A DNA stretch of 64,000 nucleotides from an uncultured Pelagibacteraceae bacterium (GTDB lineage Bacteria; Pseudomonadota; Alphaproteobacteria; Pelagibacterales; Pelagibacteraceae): assembly GCA_902576335.1 (NCBI GenBank), contig CACGVC010000001.1:1-64000 (forward strand), in the 5' to 3' direction. This document shows positions 1 through 8,175 of this stretch, piece by piece. Below the pieces are notes generated by a model. That model worked only from the letters and a program-made list of their open reading frames with translations, was not told the DNA's origin and ran no database searches. How positions within the stretch are numbered: the first letter of the stretch is position 1; every line of letters begins with the position of its first letter. A program made the translations under genes and the position numbers.

Positions 1-636
1 GTAAATGTTGAAAGAGGAGAAATAGTATCGATCCTTGGACCTAATGGAGCTGGAAAATCTACCGCGATGAAAGCAATGTTAGGCTTATTAAATTTAAAAT
101 CTGGTTCAGTAATTATCAATGGTAAAGATATTTCAAAACTTTCTCCACAAGACAGAGTAAAAGAAGGCATCTCATTCGTTCCTCAAACAAAAAATGTTTT
201 TGCAGGTATGACGGTGGAGGAAAATTTAGAGATGGGTGCTTTCTTAATAAACACCGAATTTAAAGAGACTATTAATGAAATCTTTGACTTATTTCCAATT
301 CTAAAAGAAAAAAAAAATCAATTAGTTGGTGAGTTATCTGGAGGACAAAGACAACAAGTTGCACTAGGTAGAGCACTTATGATCAAGCCCTCTGTATTAA
401 TGTTGGATGAACCAACTGCTGGTGTATCACCTATTGTGATGGATGAATTATTTGATCATATCGTAAAAGTAAAAAGAACGAACGTAGCAATTTTAATGGT
501 TGAGCAAAATGCAAAACAAGCATTGAATATTTCAGATAGGGGTTATGTTCTGGTGACTGGGGAGAACCGGCACTCTGGCACTGGAAAAGAACTACTAGAA
601 GACCCAAGAGTAAGAAGCTCTTTTCTAGGTGGTTAA
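1..636 (+). CDS. livF: HAAT-family ABC transporter ATP-binding protein LivF, 5' end outside window
   Basis: This is the nucleotide-binding subunit of a branched-chain amino acid/amide (HAAT) importer, energising uptake from the cytoplasmic face. The frame is open from base 1, so the gene starts upstream; 211 residues are present. Walker A (GPNGAGKST) is at residues 13-21, before the first in-frame ATG at 67, so that ATG cannot be the true start. The signature LSGGQ lies near residue 112, Walker B with LDEPT near 132 and the switch His region (MVEQN) follows. The short C-terminus is typical of LivF. It is followed at once by livH and livM. A LivG partner is expected upstream but is not visible. 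Confidence 0.93.
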   Translation, partial: VNVERGEIVSILGPNGAGKSTAMKAMLGLLNLKSGSVIINGKDISKLSPQDRVKEGISFVPQTKNVFAGMTVEENLEMGAFLINTEFKETINEIFDLFPILKEKKNQLVGELSGGQRQQVALGRALMIKPSVLMLDEPTAGVSPIVMDELFDHIVKVKRTNVAILMVEQNAKQALNISDRGYVLVTGENRHSGTGKELLEDPRVRSSFLGG

Positions 637-637
637 T

Positions 638-1648
638 ATGGACTTTGTAAATGCAATTATACTTTTATTAAATTATATTTTTGTTCCAGCTTTAGCGTAT
701 GGATCTCAACTAGCACTTGGTGCAATTTTTGTAACATTGATTTATGGAATTTTACGATTTGCAAACTTTGCTACTGGGGACATGATGTCTTTTGGAACAA
801 TGTTTGTTATTTTAATCACTTTCTATTTTCAGTCTGTTGGAATTAGTCTTGGGATTTTACCCACAGCCCTTCTAGCAATTCCTTTTGGTATTATTTTTAT
901 GGTTGGCTACATGCTGATAGTAGATAAATTAGTATTTAAATATTACCGAATAAACAAAAGTCCCCCTGTGCAATTAGCGATGGTAAGTATTGGCGTGATG
1001 TTTGTTACTCAGGCAGTGGTTCGTATAATTATTGGCCCTTCAGATAGAAGATTTTTTGATGGAGAAAAATTTTTAATTAAAGCTGGTGAATTTAAAGAAA
1101 TGACAGGATTGAACGAGGGTCTTGCAATAAAATCTACTCAAGTTATTACGATTATTGTTACGTTGATTTTAGTTTCAACTTTGTTTTGGTTTTTAAATAA
1201 AACTAAGACTGGAAAAAGTATGAGAGCATACTCTGATAATGAGGATTTAGCATTATTATCAGGTATCGATCCCAAAAAAATTGTCATGATAACTTGGATC
1301 ATAGCAGGCATTCTTGCAACAATTGGTGGTACTTTATATGGTTTAGATAAAAGTTTTAAACCATTCACCTACTTTAATAATATGCTACCAATATTTGCAG
1401 CGGCTATAGTGGGCGGCATTGGTAATCCATTTGGAGCCTTTCTTGGTGGATATGTAATTGCCTTCTCTGAAATATTCTTAACTTACGCTTATAGAAAATT
1501 TTTCATGTACGTTTTACCTGAAAGTATGGAGCCAGATGGTCTAATTCAATTACTCTCTACAGATTATAAATTTGCAGTATCTTTTTCAATCTTAGTCATC
1601 GTCTTACTTTATCGTCCATCAGGTATATTTAAAGGGAAGGTGTTGTGA
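638..1648 (+). CDS. livH: HAAT-family ABC transporter permease LivH
   Basis: One of two inner-membrane permease subunits of the importer. It is about 336 residues with roughly eight hydrophobic segments and the LivH-type C-terminal motif (VGGIGNPFGAFLGG). I prefer ATG 638 to an in-frame GTG at 629: AGGTGG at 627-632 sits at Shine-Dalgarno distance from 638, and the GTG would overlap livF. A hydrophilic stretch around residues 130-165 is longer than in typical LivH proteins. The gene ends in a GTGA overlap with livM, suggesting translational coupling. The substrate cannot be read from the permease. Confidence 0.9.
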   Translation: MDFVNAIILLLNYIFVPALAYGSQLALGAIFVTLIYGILRFANFATGDMMSFGTMFVILITFYFQSVGISLGILPTALLAIPFGIIFMVGYMLIVDKLVFKYYRINKSPPVQLAMVSIGVMFVTQAVVRIIIGPSDRRFFDGEKFLIKAGEFKEMTGLNEGLAIKSTQVITIIVTLILVSTLFWFLNKTKTGKSMRAYSDNEDLALLSGIDPKKIVMITWIIAGILATIGGTLYGLDKSFKPFTYFNNMLPIFAAAIVGGIGNPFGAFLGGYVIAFSEIFLTYAYRKFFMYVLPESMEPDGLIQLLSTDYKFAVSFSILVIVLLYRPSGIFKGKVL

Positions 1649-3015
1649 GAAAAAATTTAAATGTAATTGCTGCATACAGTATAATGATGGGGCTGATTAT
1701 CCTTGTTGGTATATTCCAGTCTTGGAACATAGCTTTATCAATATTTAATCTTTGTCTAATTTCAGCAGTAATGACAATGGGTGCCAACATTCAATGGGGT
1801 TATGCTGGTCTTATTAACTTTGGGATAATGGGTTTTACAGCTTTAGGTGGTTTAGCAGCTGTTTTAATCTCAGTAGATCCTGTTCAAGAAGCATGGAGTG
1901 CAGGTGGATTTAATATTTTATTCAGTCTTTTTCTTATAATATCAATGGTATTAGCTGTTAGGTATATTTTAAAAAATTATAAGAAATCAAAAAACAGAAC
2001 TTATATAGTAGCTGCTATTATAATTTTAGGAATTGTAATCATAAGATTTATTTCTGAACCAGGAATTGAAGCTATTGAGGGAGTTAATCCTGCAAAAACT
2101 GGTTTTCTTGGTGGATTAGGTCTTCCAATTATTTTTTCTTGGGTTGTTGGAGCTTTTTTTGCAGGTGGATTAGCTTTTGTTATAGGAAAAGTTGCCTTAG
2201 GTTTAAGAGCTGATTATCTTGCTATAGCAACTTTACTAATATCAGAAATTGTTATTGCAATTATAAAACACGAAGATTGGTTAACAAGAGGTGTTAAAAA
2301 TGTAATAGGATTAAAAAGACCTGCACCTTATGAGGTAAATTTACAACAAACAGATTGGTTTATAAGTCTTGTTGAAAAATTTAACTCAAGTAAATTAAAT
2401 CTAATCACTGATTTAACAGAAAGACAATCAGCATTAAATCAACTTGTAATCGAGGGATCATCAGTTTTTGTAAAACTTTGTTACTCTGGATTATTTTTAG
2501 TTGTAGTAATTATTTTATTAATCTTAACTCAAAAAGCTCTTTATTCTCCTTGGGGAAGAATGATGAGAGCAATTAGAGATAACGAGGAAGCAGCTAATGC
2601 AATGGGAAAAAATGTTGTTAAACAACACCTTTTAATTTTTGTTTTAGGTTCAGCCATTGTTGGTATTGCGGGTGCCATGTTAGTTACTCAAGATGGCTTG
2701 TTTACCCCAGGAAGTTATAGACCTTTGAGATATACTTTTTTGATCTGGGTAATGGTTATTATCGGTGGAAGTGGAAATAACTTTGGTGCAATTCTTGGAG
2801 GTTTTGTTGTTTGGTTCTTATGGATTGAAGCAGCACCCATAGGTTTATACCTAGTCAATTTGACTACTTCAGGTTTAGACGACACTCATTTCTTAAAAGT
2901 TCATTTAATTGAAAGTGTACCATATTTTAGATTTTTAATGATGGGAGTAGGTCTCTTGGTGATAATGAGATATAGACCAAAAGGTATACTTCCTGAAAAA
3001 ATAGAAATAAAATAA
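1645..3015 (+). CDS. livM: HAAT-family ABC transporter permease LivM
   Basis: Second permease subunit, 456 residues, starting at GTG within the livH stop (GTGA overlap). It is multi-spanning, with the family motif GGxGNxxGAxLGG near residue 372 and a terminal RYRPKGILPE typical of LivM C-termini. A hydrophilic insertion at about residues 205-265 separates two membrane blocks and makes it longer than many LivM proteins. The nearest binding-protein gene lies on the opposite strand at 3700-4881; pairing the two is inference from proximity. Confidence 0.9.
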   Translation: MRKNLNVIAAYSIMMGLIILVGIFQSWNIALSIFNLCLISAVMTMGANIQWGYAGLINFGIMGFTALGGLAAVLISVDPVQEAWSAGGFNILFSLFLIISMVLAVRYILKNYKKSKNRTYIVAAIIILGIVIIRFISEPGIEAIEGVNPAKTGFLGGLGLPIIFSWVVGAFFAGGLAFVIGKVALGLRADYLAIATLLISEIVIAIIKHEDWLTRGVKNVIGLKRPAPYEVNLQQTDWFISLVEKFNSSKLNLITDLTERQSALNQLVIEGSSVFVKLCYSGLFLVVVIILLILTQKALYSPWGRMMRAIRDNEEAANAMGKNVVKQHLLIFVLGSAIVGIAGAMLVTQDGLFTPGSYRPLRYTFLIWVMVIIGGSGNNFGAILGGFVVWFLWIEAAPIGLYLVNLTTSGLDDTHFLKVHLIESVPYFRFLMMGVGLLVIMRYRPKGILPEKIEIK

Positions 3016-3019
3016 GATT

Positions 3020-3091
3020 ATGAAATATATCATTACAGGTGCTGCATTGGCTTGGGCTTTATATATGGCTGATAAATATTTATTTTTTTAA
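3020..3091 (+). CDS. tiny 23-residue membrane peptide following livM
   Basis: An ATG four bases after the livM stop opens a 23-codon frame encoding an almost entirely hydrophobic peptide with a short N-terminal Lys and the core GAALAWALY, a plausible single transmembrane helix. Its TAA overlaps the stop codon of the convergent gene by four bases (TTAA). I do not recognise a family. The close spacing to livM, and a similar tiny hydrophobic frame after the second livM (29761-29844), make it worth keeping, but a frame this short could arise by chance. Confidence 0.35.
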   Translation: MKYIITGAALAWALYMADKYLFF

Positions 3092-3603
3092 ATAAGTTTC
3101 TTAACTTTTTTCCAAGCTGAGATTAATTTTTTTTCAGCACCTGATTGCAACATACTTCTTTTTGAAGGATGTGGGCCATAAATGAGTCTAATCAATTTCT
3201 CGTTTTTAAAATACCGGAAGCCATCCCAAGATTTATTTCTTAAAGAAATTATGCAAATTAAATTGGGCATTAAATTAACAAGTTCGTTGAGTTTTTCTGC
3301 CCAAAAATTTTTTTGATCTAAATTTAACTTATCTATATCTAATCCATAAGATGCATAAAAATTCCAAAATAAAACATTTGTTCTATCAATATTTAAATTT
3401 TCTAAAATTTCTTTTAGTTTATTAGCTGTTGGGTCATCATTATCTATTGAACAAACTCCACTAATTTCTGCACCTGAGTGACCAGGGTCTTGTAATACGG
3501 TTAAAATTTTTGCTGTATGAGTAGAAAGATGATCAAACTTTGGTACTTTTAATTTTGTTTCTTTCTCTAAATTTAATCTATAATTTTCCAGAATTTTATT
3601 CAT
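3088..3603 (-). CDS. uracil-DNA glycosylase superfamily protein
   Basis: A 171-residue cytoplasmic protein with features of the uracil-DNA glycosylase fold: an early VLQDPG segment around residues 36-41 (the water-activating loop region), SIDNDDPTAN near 52-61, a WNFY segment near 80 and a C-terminal GPHPSKRS matching the HPSP-type DNA-intercalation loop. It probably removes uracil or another damaged base, but the exact subfamily is uncertain and it is shorter than classical Ung. It lies downstream of the binding-protein gene on the same strand, beyond a terminator, so it probably has its own transcription start. Confidence 0.6.
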   Translation of the reverse strand: MNKILENYRLNLEKETKLKVPKFDHLSTHTAKILTVLQDPGHSGAEISGVCSIDNDDPTANKLKEILENLNIDRTNVLFWNFYASYGLDIDKLNLDQKNFWAEKLNELVNLMPNLICIISLRNKSWDGFRYFKNEKLIRLIYGPHPSKRSMLQSGAEKKLISAWKKVKKLI

Positions 3604-3648
3604 AAGCTAATTTATCAGCGTGCTCTCTGCAGACAAATATTAATTCTT

Positions 3649-3684
3649 AAAAAAAAACCCCCAACAAATTAATGTTAGGGGTTT
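3649..3684 (-). terminator. intrinsic terminator after HAAT binding-protein gene
   Basis: Arms 3655-3666 and 3673-3684 form a stem closed by AAACCCC/GGGGTTT, with a 6-base loop at 3667-3672. The single mismatch (C3662 opposite A3677) becomes a G-U pair in minus-strand RNA, so the RNA of the upstream binding-protein gene pairs fully. A run of nine A on the plus strand (3649-3657) gives the U-tract in that RNA. Confidence 0.85.
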
Positions 3685-3699
3685 AAATTTTAAGATAAA

Positions 3700-4881
3700 T
3701 TATCTTTGTTTTTTAGTTTTAAATTTTCCGCCTTTAACTTCTTGTTCTAAGAAAGAACCTTCAGCTTCACCGACGCTAGTAAAAGTAACACCAGTTGCAC
3801 CTTCGTAGTCAACTTTTTTACCTTTAGCTAATAAATCTAAACCTTTTTTTAGTTCACCTGGATAAATTTTTGTTCCAGGGCTGTTAGCAACATCCATCAC
3901 ATTTTTTGCAATTGAAGCTCTATCAGCTGAGTTTCCTGCTTGCATTGCTAAAACGATTAAAGCAGCAGCATCGTACGACTCACCAGTGTATGGACCAGAG
4001 CTATCTATATTTGCAGCACTTGCAACTTTAGAGAATACTCCAGCACCTTTTCCTGTTGATCCTGGCATTGAACCAAAAGATTTTCTTAAGTCTTTTCCAA
4101 ATGCATCAACTAATGATTGGCCGATCATTCCATCCGATAAAATAAATTTATCAAATGCACCAGAGTCTAAAGAAGCTTGAATAATTCCTTTACCACCTTG
4201 GTCTAGATATCCAATTACAGCTACTGCATCTCCACCTGCTGAGGCAAGAGTTGCTACTTCAGAAGAGTAATCTGCTTTTCCATCTTCGTGAGCAGTTACA
4301 GTAGTAACTTTAATTCCGTGCGCTTCGACAGCTGCCTTATAAACATCTGCTAAACCTTTTCCATAATCATTATTTGTATAGGTAATTGCAACACTTTTAA
4401 CTTTTCTGTCTTTAGTAATATCAGCTAGGATTTGACCACCTCTTGCATCTGATGGCGCAGTTCTAAAGAAATATCCTTTATCATCTAAAGTTGATAATCC
4501 TGGTGATGTTGCCGATGGTGAAATCATTACAACACCATTTGGAACTGCAACGTTTGATGCTATTGCACCAGTTACTCCTGAACAATCAGCACCCATTATT
4601 GCTGCAACTCCTTGTGAAATAACTCCTTCAGCGGCTGCAGTCGCAGCAGCAGAGTCCACACATGTTGAGTCAGCTCTTATCACTGAAATTTTTTTTCCAC
4701 CTAGTAGAGATCCAGAATCTGAAGCTTCCTTAAAAGCAAGCTCGGCTGATGCAGCCATAGCGGGGGTTAAAGATTCAATAGGGCCAGTGAAACCCAAAAT
4801 TACACCCATTTTAATTTCTGCCAAAACATTTGTTGAAAAAGTTGAAACAAATATGAAAGCAGCAACAATTAGTCTTTTCAT
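3700..4881 (-). CDS. HAAT-family ABC transporter periplasmic substrate-binding protein (LivK-like)
   Basis: A 393-residue secreted type I periplasmic binding protein that delivers substrate to a Liv-type importer. Residues 1-21 form a signal peptide ending LAE. The mature protein starts with the family pattern KMGVILGFTGP, and further typical segments are SPSATSPGLS and FRTAPSD. A good Shine-Dalgarno (GAGGATAAT) precedes the ATG, and a strong terminator follows the gene. It sits next to, but opposite, the partial livFHM set, so it is the likely receptor for that transporter. The ligand (amino acid, amide or another small acid) cannot be told from sequence. Confidence 0.92.
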   Translation of the reverse strand: MKRLIVAAFIFVSTFSTNVLAEIKMGVILGFTGPIESLTPAMAASAELAFKEASDSGSLLGGKKISVIRADSTCVDSAAATAAAEGVISQGVAAIMGADCSGVTGAIASNVAVPNGVVMISPSATSPGLSTLDDKGYFFRTAPSDARGGQILADITKDRKVKSVAITYTNNDYGKGLADVYKAAVEAHGIKVTTVTAHEDGKADYSSEVATLASAGGDAVAVIGYLDQGGKGIIQASLDSGAFDKFILSDGMIGQSLVDAFGKDLRKSFGSMPGSTGKGAGVFSKVASAANIDSSGPYTGESYDAAALIVLAMQAGNSADRASIAKNVMDVANSPGTKIYPGELKKGLDLLAKGKKVDYEGATGVTFTSVGEAEGSFLEQEVKGGKFKTKKQR

Positions 4882-4915
4882 TATTATCCTCTATATTTAG
4901 TTAGCAATTATTTTA

Positions 4916-4944
4916 TATAAATTTAATTAAATCCAATTTGTAAA
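4916..4944 (-). promoter_or_regulatory. candidate sigma-70 promoter for the HAAT binding-protein gene
   Basis: On the minus strand TTTACA (4944-4939) is followed after 17 bases by TTTATA (4921-4916), about 35 bases ahead of the ATG. It is AT-rich DNA where chance matches are common, so this is tentative. Confidence 0.35.
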
Positions 4945-5017
4945 GATTTTCAACAAGCAAATTATCTTATTTTATAATACGTTTAATTAATCTAGACTTA
5001 CTTCATATTAATTTAGT

Positions 5018-5764
5018 ATGAAATTAAACAAAATAGAACCTCGGTTTAAAAAAAACTCTAATCCTAGGATTGGATTAATTGCTTTAGCTACTGATTTTAT
5101 GATTGAGAAGGATTTTATAAACGTAATTAAAGATAAAGAGATTGATTTTTTTGTTAACAGAATTGAATGTTATAATCCCTTAACAAAAGAAAATTTAATA
5201 AAAATGTCAGATAAAGTGACTGAAGTTACAAATAATATTTTACCCAATGAGGATATAGATTGTGTTGTTTATGGATGTACTTCTGGAACAATAGCAACAG
5301 GTCATAATGTGATTGAGAAAAAAGTAAAGGCAGCAAAACCTAAGGCTGAGTTAACAACTCCCAGCACAGCTGCGATAAAAGCGTTAAAAAAATTAAAGGT
5401 AAAAAAATTAGCGATCTTTACTCCGTATAGTAAAAAACTAAATAATAATGTTGTTGAATATTTCAAAGAGGAAAAATTTGAAGTAGTCTCCAATTCATAT
5501 TTAGATATAGCTGCAGATTATGACATTGGAAAAGTGGATCAAGATTTTATCTATGACTCTCTAGTAAATATGAATATTGAAGATGCTGATGCCTTATTCA
5601 TTTCTTGTACAGCCTTACCGGTTTTAAACATTATAGACAGACTAGAAAAAAAATTAAACAAACCTGTTTTATCTAGCAATCAAACATTGATTTGGGATAC
5701 TTTAGAAAAAATTGGAAAAAATAATAATATCAAAGGTTTTGGAAGTTTGTTTACAAATTCTTAA
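5018..5764 (+). CDS. Asp/Glu racemase-superfamily protein, EutA/maleate-isomerase-like
   Basis: A 248-residue cytoplasmic protein of the Asp/Glu racemase superfamily, maleate isomerase/arylmalonate decarboxylase branch. Both superfamily cysteines are present: C87 in YGCTSGT and C197 in ISCTALP. From family knowledge, ectoine-utilisation clusters of alphaproteobacteria carry such a protein (EutA) of unclear function, and the gene two bases downstream is an ectoine-hydrolase homologue; that pairing is the main reason for the EutA-like call. A maleate or hydantoin-type isomerase remains possible. A TATAAT at 4973-4978 lies about 40 bases upstream and may be its -10 element. Confidence 0.7.
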   Translation: MKLNKIEPRFKKNSNPRIGLIALATDFMIEKDFINVIKDKEIDFFVNRIECYNPLTKENLIKMSDKVTEVTNNILPNEDIDCVVYGCTSGTIATGHNVIEKKVKAAKPKAELTTPSTAAIKALKKLKVKKLAIFTPYSKKLNNNVVEYFKEEKFEVVSNSYLDIAADYDIGKVDQDFIYDSLVNMNIEDADALFISCTALPVLNIIDRLEKKLNKPVLSSNQTLIWDTLEKIGKNNNIKGFGSLFTNS

Positions 5765-5766
5765 TT

Positions 5767-6936
5767 ATGCTTTTTACAAAAGAAGAATACAAACAAAGGT
5801 TATCTAAAGTTCAAAAAATGATGCAAGAAAAAGGCATTGAACTTTTGATTTCTCATGACACAAATAATATCAATTACCTGACTGGGTATGATGCTTGGTC
5901 ATTTTATTATGCTCAATGTACAATGGTTCATATAAATGCAGATGAACCTATATGTTTTGTAAGAGATCAAGATGCTGGAGGGGCTTACATAAAAACATAT
6001 TTAAAAAAAGAAAACATAATTGTTTATGATGAACATTATATTCATAGTTGGCCAAAACATCCTTACGATTATTTAGTTAAAGTTATTAAAGATAAAAAGT
6101 GGGATAAACTTTCTATAGGATTAGAAATGGATGCTCATTATTTTACAGCATTTTGTTATGAAAAAATTAAACAAGGTTTGCCAAATGCAAATTTGAAAGA
6201 TTCAGAGAGACTGGTTAATTGGGCGAGGCTAGTAAAATCTGACGTTGAAATAGATTATATGAAATCTGCAGCAAAAATTTCTGAAATTGGAATGAAAACA
6301 GCTTTTGACGTAATCAAACCAGGAGTTAGACAATGTGATGCTGTTGGTGAAATTCAAAAATCTTTGTTTTATGGATCGCCTGAATTTGGTGGGGAGTATT
6401 CAAGTATCGCTACTTTATTACCAACTGGAAAAGGTACTTCAGCTTCACATTTGACTGCATCACAAGACAAATTTGTTGAGGGTGAGGCAACTATTATTGA
6501 ATTATCAGGGGTTTTTAAAAGATATCATGCTCCAATGGCTAGAACAGTTTTGTTAGGAAAATCTGATCAACTAAAAATCGACACAATGAAAAAAACTATA
6601 GAGGCAATTGATGCAGGTATAAGTGCTACTAAACCAGGTAATACTGCTGATGATGTAGCGCAAGCTTTCTGGAAAGTTTTGGATAAGTATGGAATAGAAA
6701 AGAAATCAAGAACTGGTTATTCAATTGGTATTGGCTATCCACCAGATTGGGGAGAGCATACATTAAATATTTATAAAGGTGATATGACTGTTCTAAAACC
6801 AAATGTTTGTTTTCACATGATTGCTGTAATGCAATTTGGAGATTGGGGCGTTGAAGCTTCAGAAGCTATAAGAGTCACCGACAAAGGATCAGAACTATTT
6901 TGTAATATGTCAAAAGAACTTCACGTTAAAAGCTAA
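5767..6936 (+). CDS. doeA: ectoine hydrolase-like M24 family protein (DoeA/EutD type)
   Basis: A 389-residue pita-bread-fold (M24/creatinase) hydrolase. DoeA proteins open the ectoine ring to N-acetyl-diaminobutyrate. DoeA-type segments are visible: LTGYDAWSFY (38-47), LVNWARLVKS (149-158), KRYHAPMART (251-260) and GIGYPPDWGE (321-330). In the 'D-x-G...D' region used by metal-dependent M24 peptidases the first Asp is Glu245 and the second is replaced in HAPMART, so this is probably a metal-independent creatinase-like enzyme, as in DoeA. It begins two bases after the EutA-like gene. A different cyclic amide or dipeptide substrate cannot be excluded. Confidence 0.78.
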   Translation: MLFTKEEYKQRLSKVQKMMQEKGIELLISHDTNNINYLTGYDAWSFYYAQCTMVHINADEPICFVRDQDAGGAYIKTYLKKENIIVYDEHYIHSWPKHPYDYLVKVIKDKKWDKLSIGLEMDAHYFTAFCYEKIKQGLPNANLKDSERLVNWARLVKSDVEIDYMKSAAKISEIGMKTAFDVIKPGVRQCDAVGEIQKSLFYGSPEFGGEYSSIATLLPTGKGTSASHLTASQDKFVEGEATIIELSGVFKRYHAPMARTVLLGKSDQLKIDTMKKTIEAIDAGISATKPGNTADDVAQAFWKVLDKYGIEKKSRTGYSIGIGYPPDWGEHTLNIYKGDMTVLKPNVCFHMIAVMQFGDWGVEASEAIRVTDKGSELFCNMSKELHVKS

Positions 6937-6987
6937 TTATTTAAGGTTGATATTTTTTCGTACAAATGTTTTATAGTTACTTAATTT

Positions 6988-8073
6988 ATGTCGGTTAATA
7001 AAGAATTCGTTAAGTTTGATAAAGTAGATAAAAGTTACGATGGCAAAGTTTTAGTTGTCAAAGACCTTCAATTAGACATTGCTGAGGGTGAGTTCATTAC
7101 TATGTTAGGTCCCTCTGGATCAGGTAAAACCACTTGTTTAATGATGCTAGCTGGATTTGAAACACCAACTAATGGAGAAATATACCTTGATGGAAATGCG
7201 ATCTCCAGTATTCCTCCACATAAAAGAGGTATAGGAATGGTTTTCCAAAACTATGCTTTATTTCCTCATATGACAGTATATGAGAATTTAGCTTTCCCAT
7301 TGAGAGTTAGGAAAATTCCAAAAGATGAAGCGGATAAAAAAATTGATAAAGCTTTATCCATGGTGTCCTTACAAGGATTTGCACAACGAATGCCAGGTCA
7401 ATTATCAGGTGGACAGCAACAAAGAGTAGCAGTAGCAAGATCTTTGGTTTTTGACCCACAATTAGTTTTGATGGACGAGCCTCTTGGAGCTTTAGATAAA
7501 AATTTAAGAGAGAGTATGCAATATGAAATCAAACATATTCATGAAAATATCGGAGTGACTGTTGTTTATGTAACTCATGATCAAAGTGAAGCATTAACTA
7601 TGTCTAATCGAATTGCAGTTTTTAATGACGGAAAGGTCCAACAACTTTCAAGTCCAGATGAGTTATATGAAAAACCTGTTAATTCTTTCGTGGCAGAATT
7701 TATTGGAGAGAATAATACTTTTGCCGGAGAAGTTTCTGATATTTCAGGCGGAAAGTGTAAAGTTAAGTTAGCGAGTGCGGATATATTAGCAAACCCAATT
7801 TCCGTTAAAGGAAAAGGTGAGAGAACGACAGTTTCATTAAGACCTGAAAGAGCTTTAATTAATCCAAGTGATAAAATGGATAATATTCATAAAGGAAAAA
7901 TTGAGGAAGTAATTTATCATGGAGATCACACAAGGGTTAGAATTAATTTATTAGGTAATTCTGAATTTATTCTTAAGGTCCCCAATAGTTCGTCTAATCT
8001 TGATATTAAATTAGGAAATGAAATTAAGATTGGTTGGAATAGTGAAGATGCAAGAGCTCTAGATCCAAAATAA
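6988..8073 (+). CDS. potA: polyamine/opine-type ABC transporter ATP-binding protein PotA
   Basis: A 361-residue ATPase energising the PotBC permease. Walker A is GPSGSGKT (around residues 41-48), the Q-loop is FQNYALFPHMT, the signature is LSGGQQQ, Walker B is VLMDEPLGALD and the switch His is in YVTHDQ. The C-terminal third is a TOBE-type domain (SLRPERA region). It starts 51 bases after the doeA-like gene and precedes potD, with a separate promoter in between. Close PotA relatives serve putrescine/spermidine, but the same family also carries other solutes, so the upstream ectoine-type genes leave the substrate open. Confidence 0.9.
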   Translation: MSVNKEFVKFDKVDKSYDGKVLVVKDLQLDIAEGEFITMLGPSGSGKTTCLMMLAGFETPTNGEIYLDGNAISSIPPHKRGIGMVFQNYALFPHMTVYENLAFPLRVRKIPKDEADKKIDKALSMVSLQGFAQRMPGQLSGGQQQRVAVARSLVFDPQLVLMDEPLGALDKNLRESMQYEIKHIHENIGVTVVYVTHDQSEALTMSNRIAVFNDGKVQQLSSPDELYEKPVNSFVAEFIGENNTFAGEVSDISGGKCKVKLASADILANPISVKGKGERTTVSLRPERALINPSDKMDNIHKGKIEEVIYHGDHTRVRINLLGNSEFILKVPNSSSNLDIKLGNEIKIGWNSEDARALDPK

Positions 8074-8113
8074 ACACCAGAAATATCTCAATTAAACAAG
8101 TAAAAAAGGGCTG

Positions 8114-8142
8114 TTGACTCTCATTATCGATCTTGTTGTAAT
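8114..8142 (+). promoter_or_regulatory. strong sigma-70 promoter ahead of potD
   Basis: TTGACT (8114-8119) and TGTAAT (8137-8142) are separated by exactly 17 bases, each one mismatch from consensus. A perfect 10-bp palindrome, CGTTTAAACG (8158-8167), lies in the presumed leader, just before the CGGAGG ribosome-binding site of potD. The palindrome could be an operator, though a 10-bp site can occur by chance. Confidence 0.65.
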
Positions 8143-8175
8143 AGTGTTTATACAAAACGTTTAAACGGAGGAAAA

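Noticed and set aside
5767..6936. DMSP lyase DddP (also M24 family)
   Set aside because: The segments seen (LTGYDAWSFY, HAPMART, YPPDWGE) fit ectoine hydrolase, and the N-terminal part expected of the longer DddP is missing.
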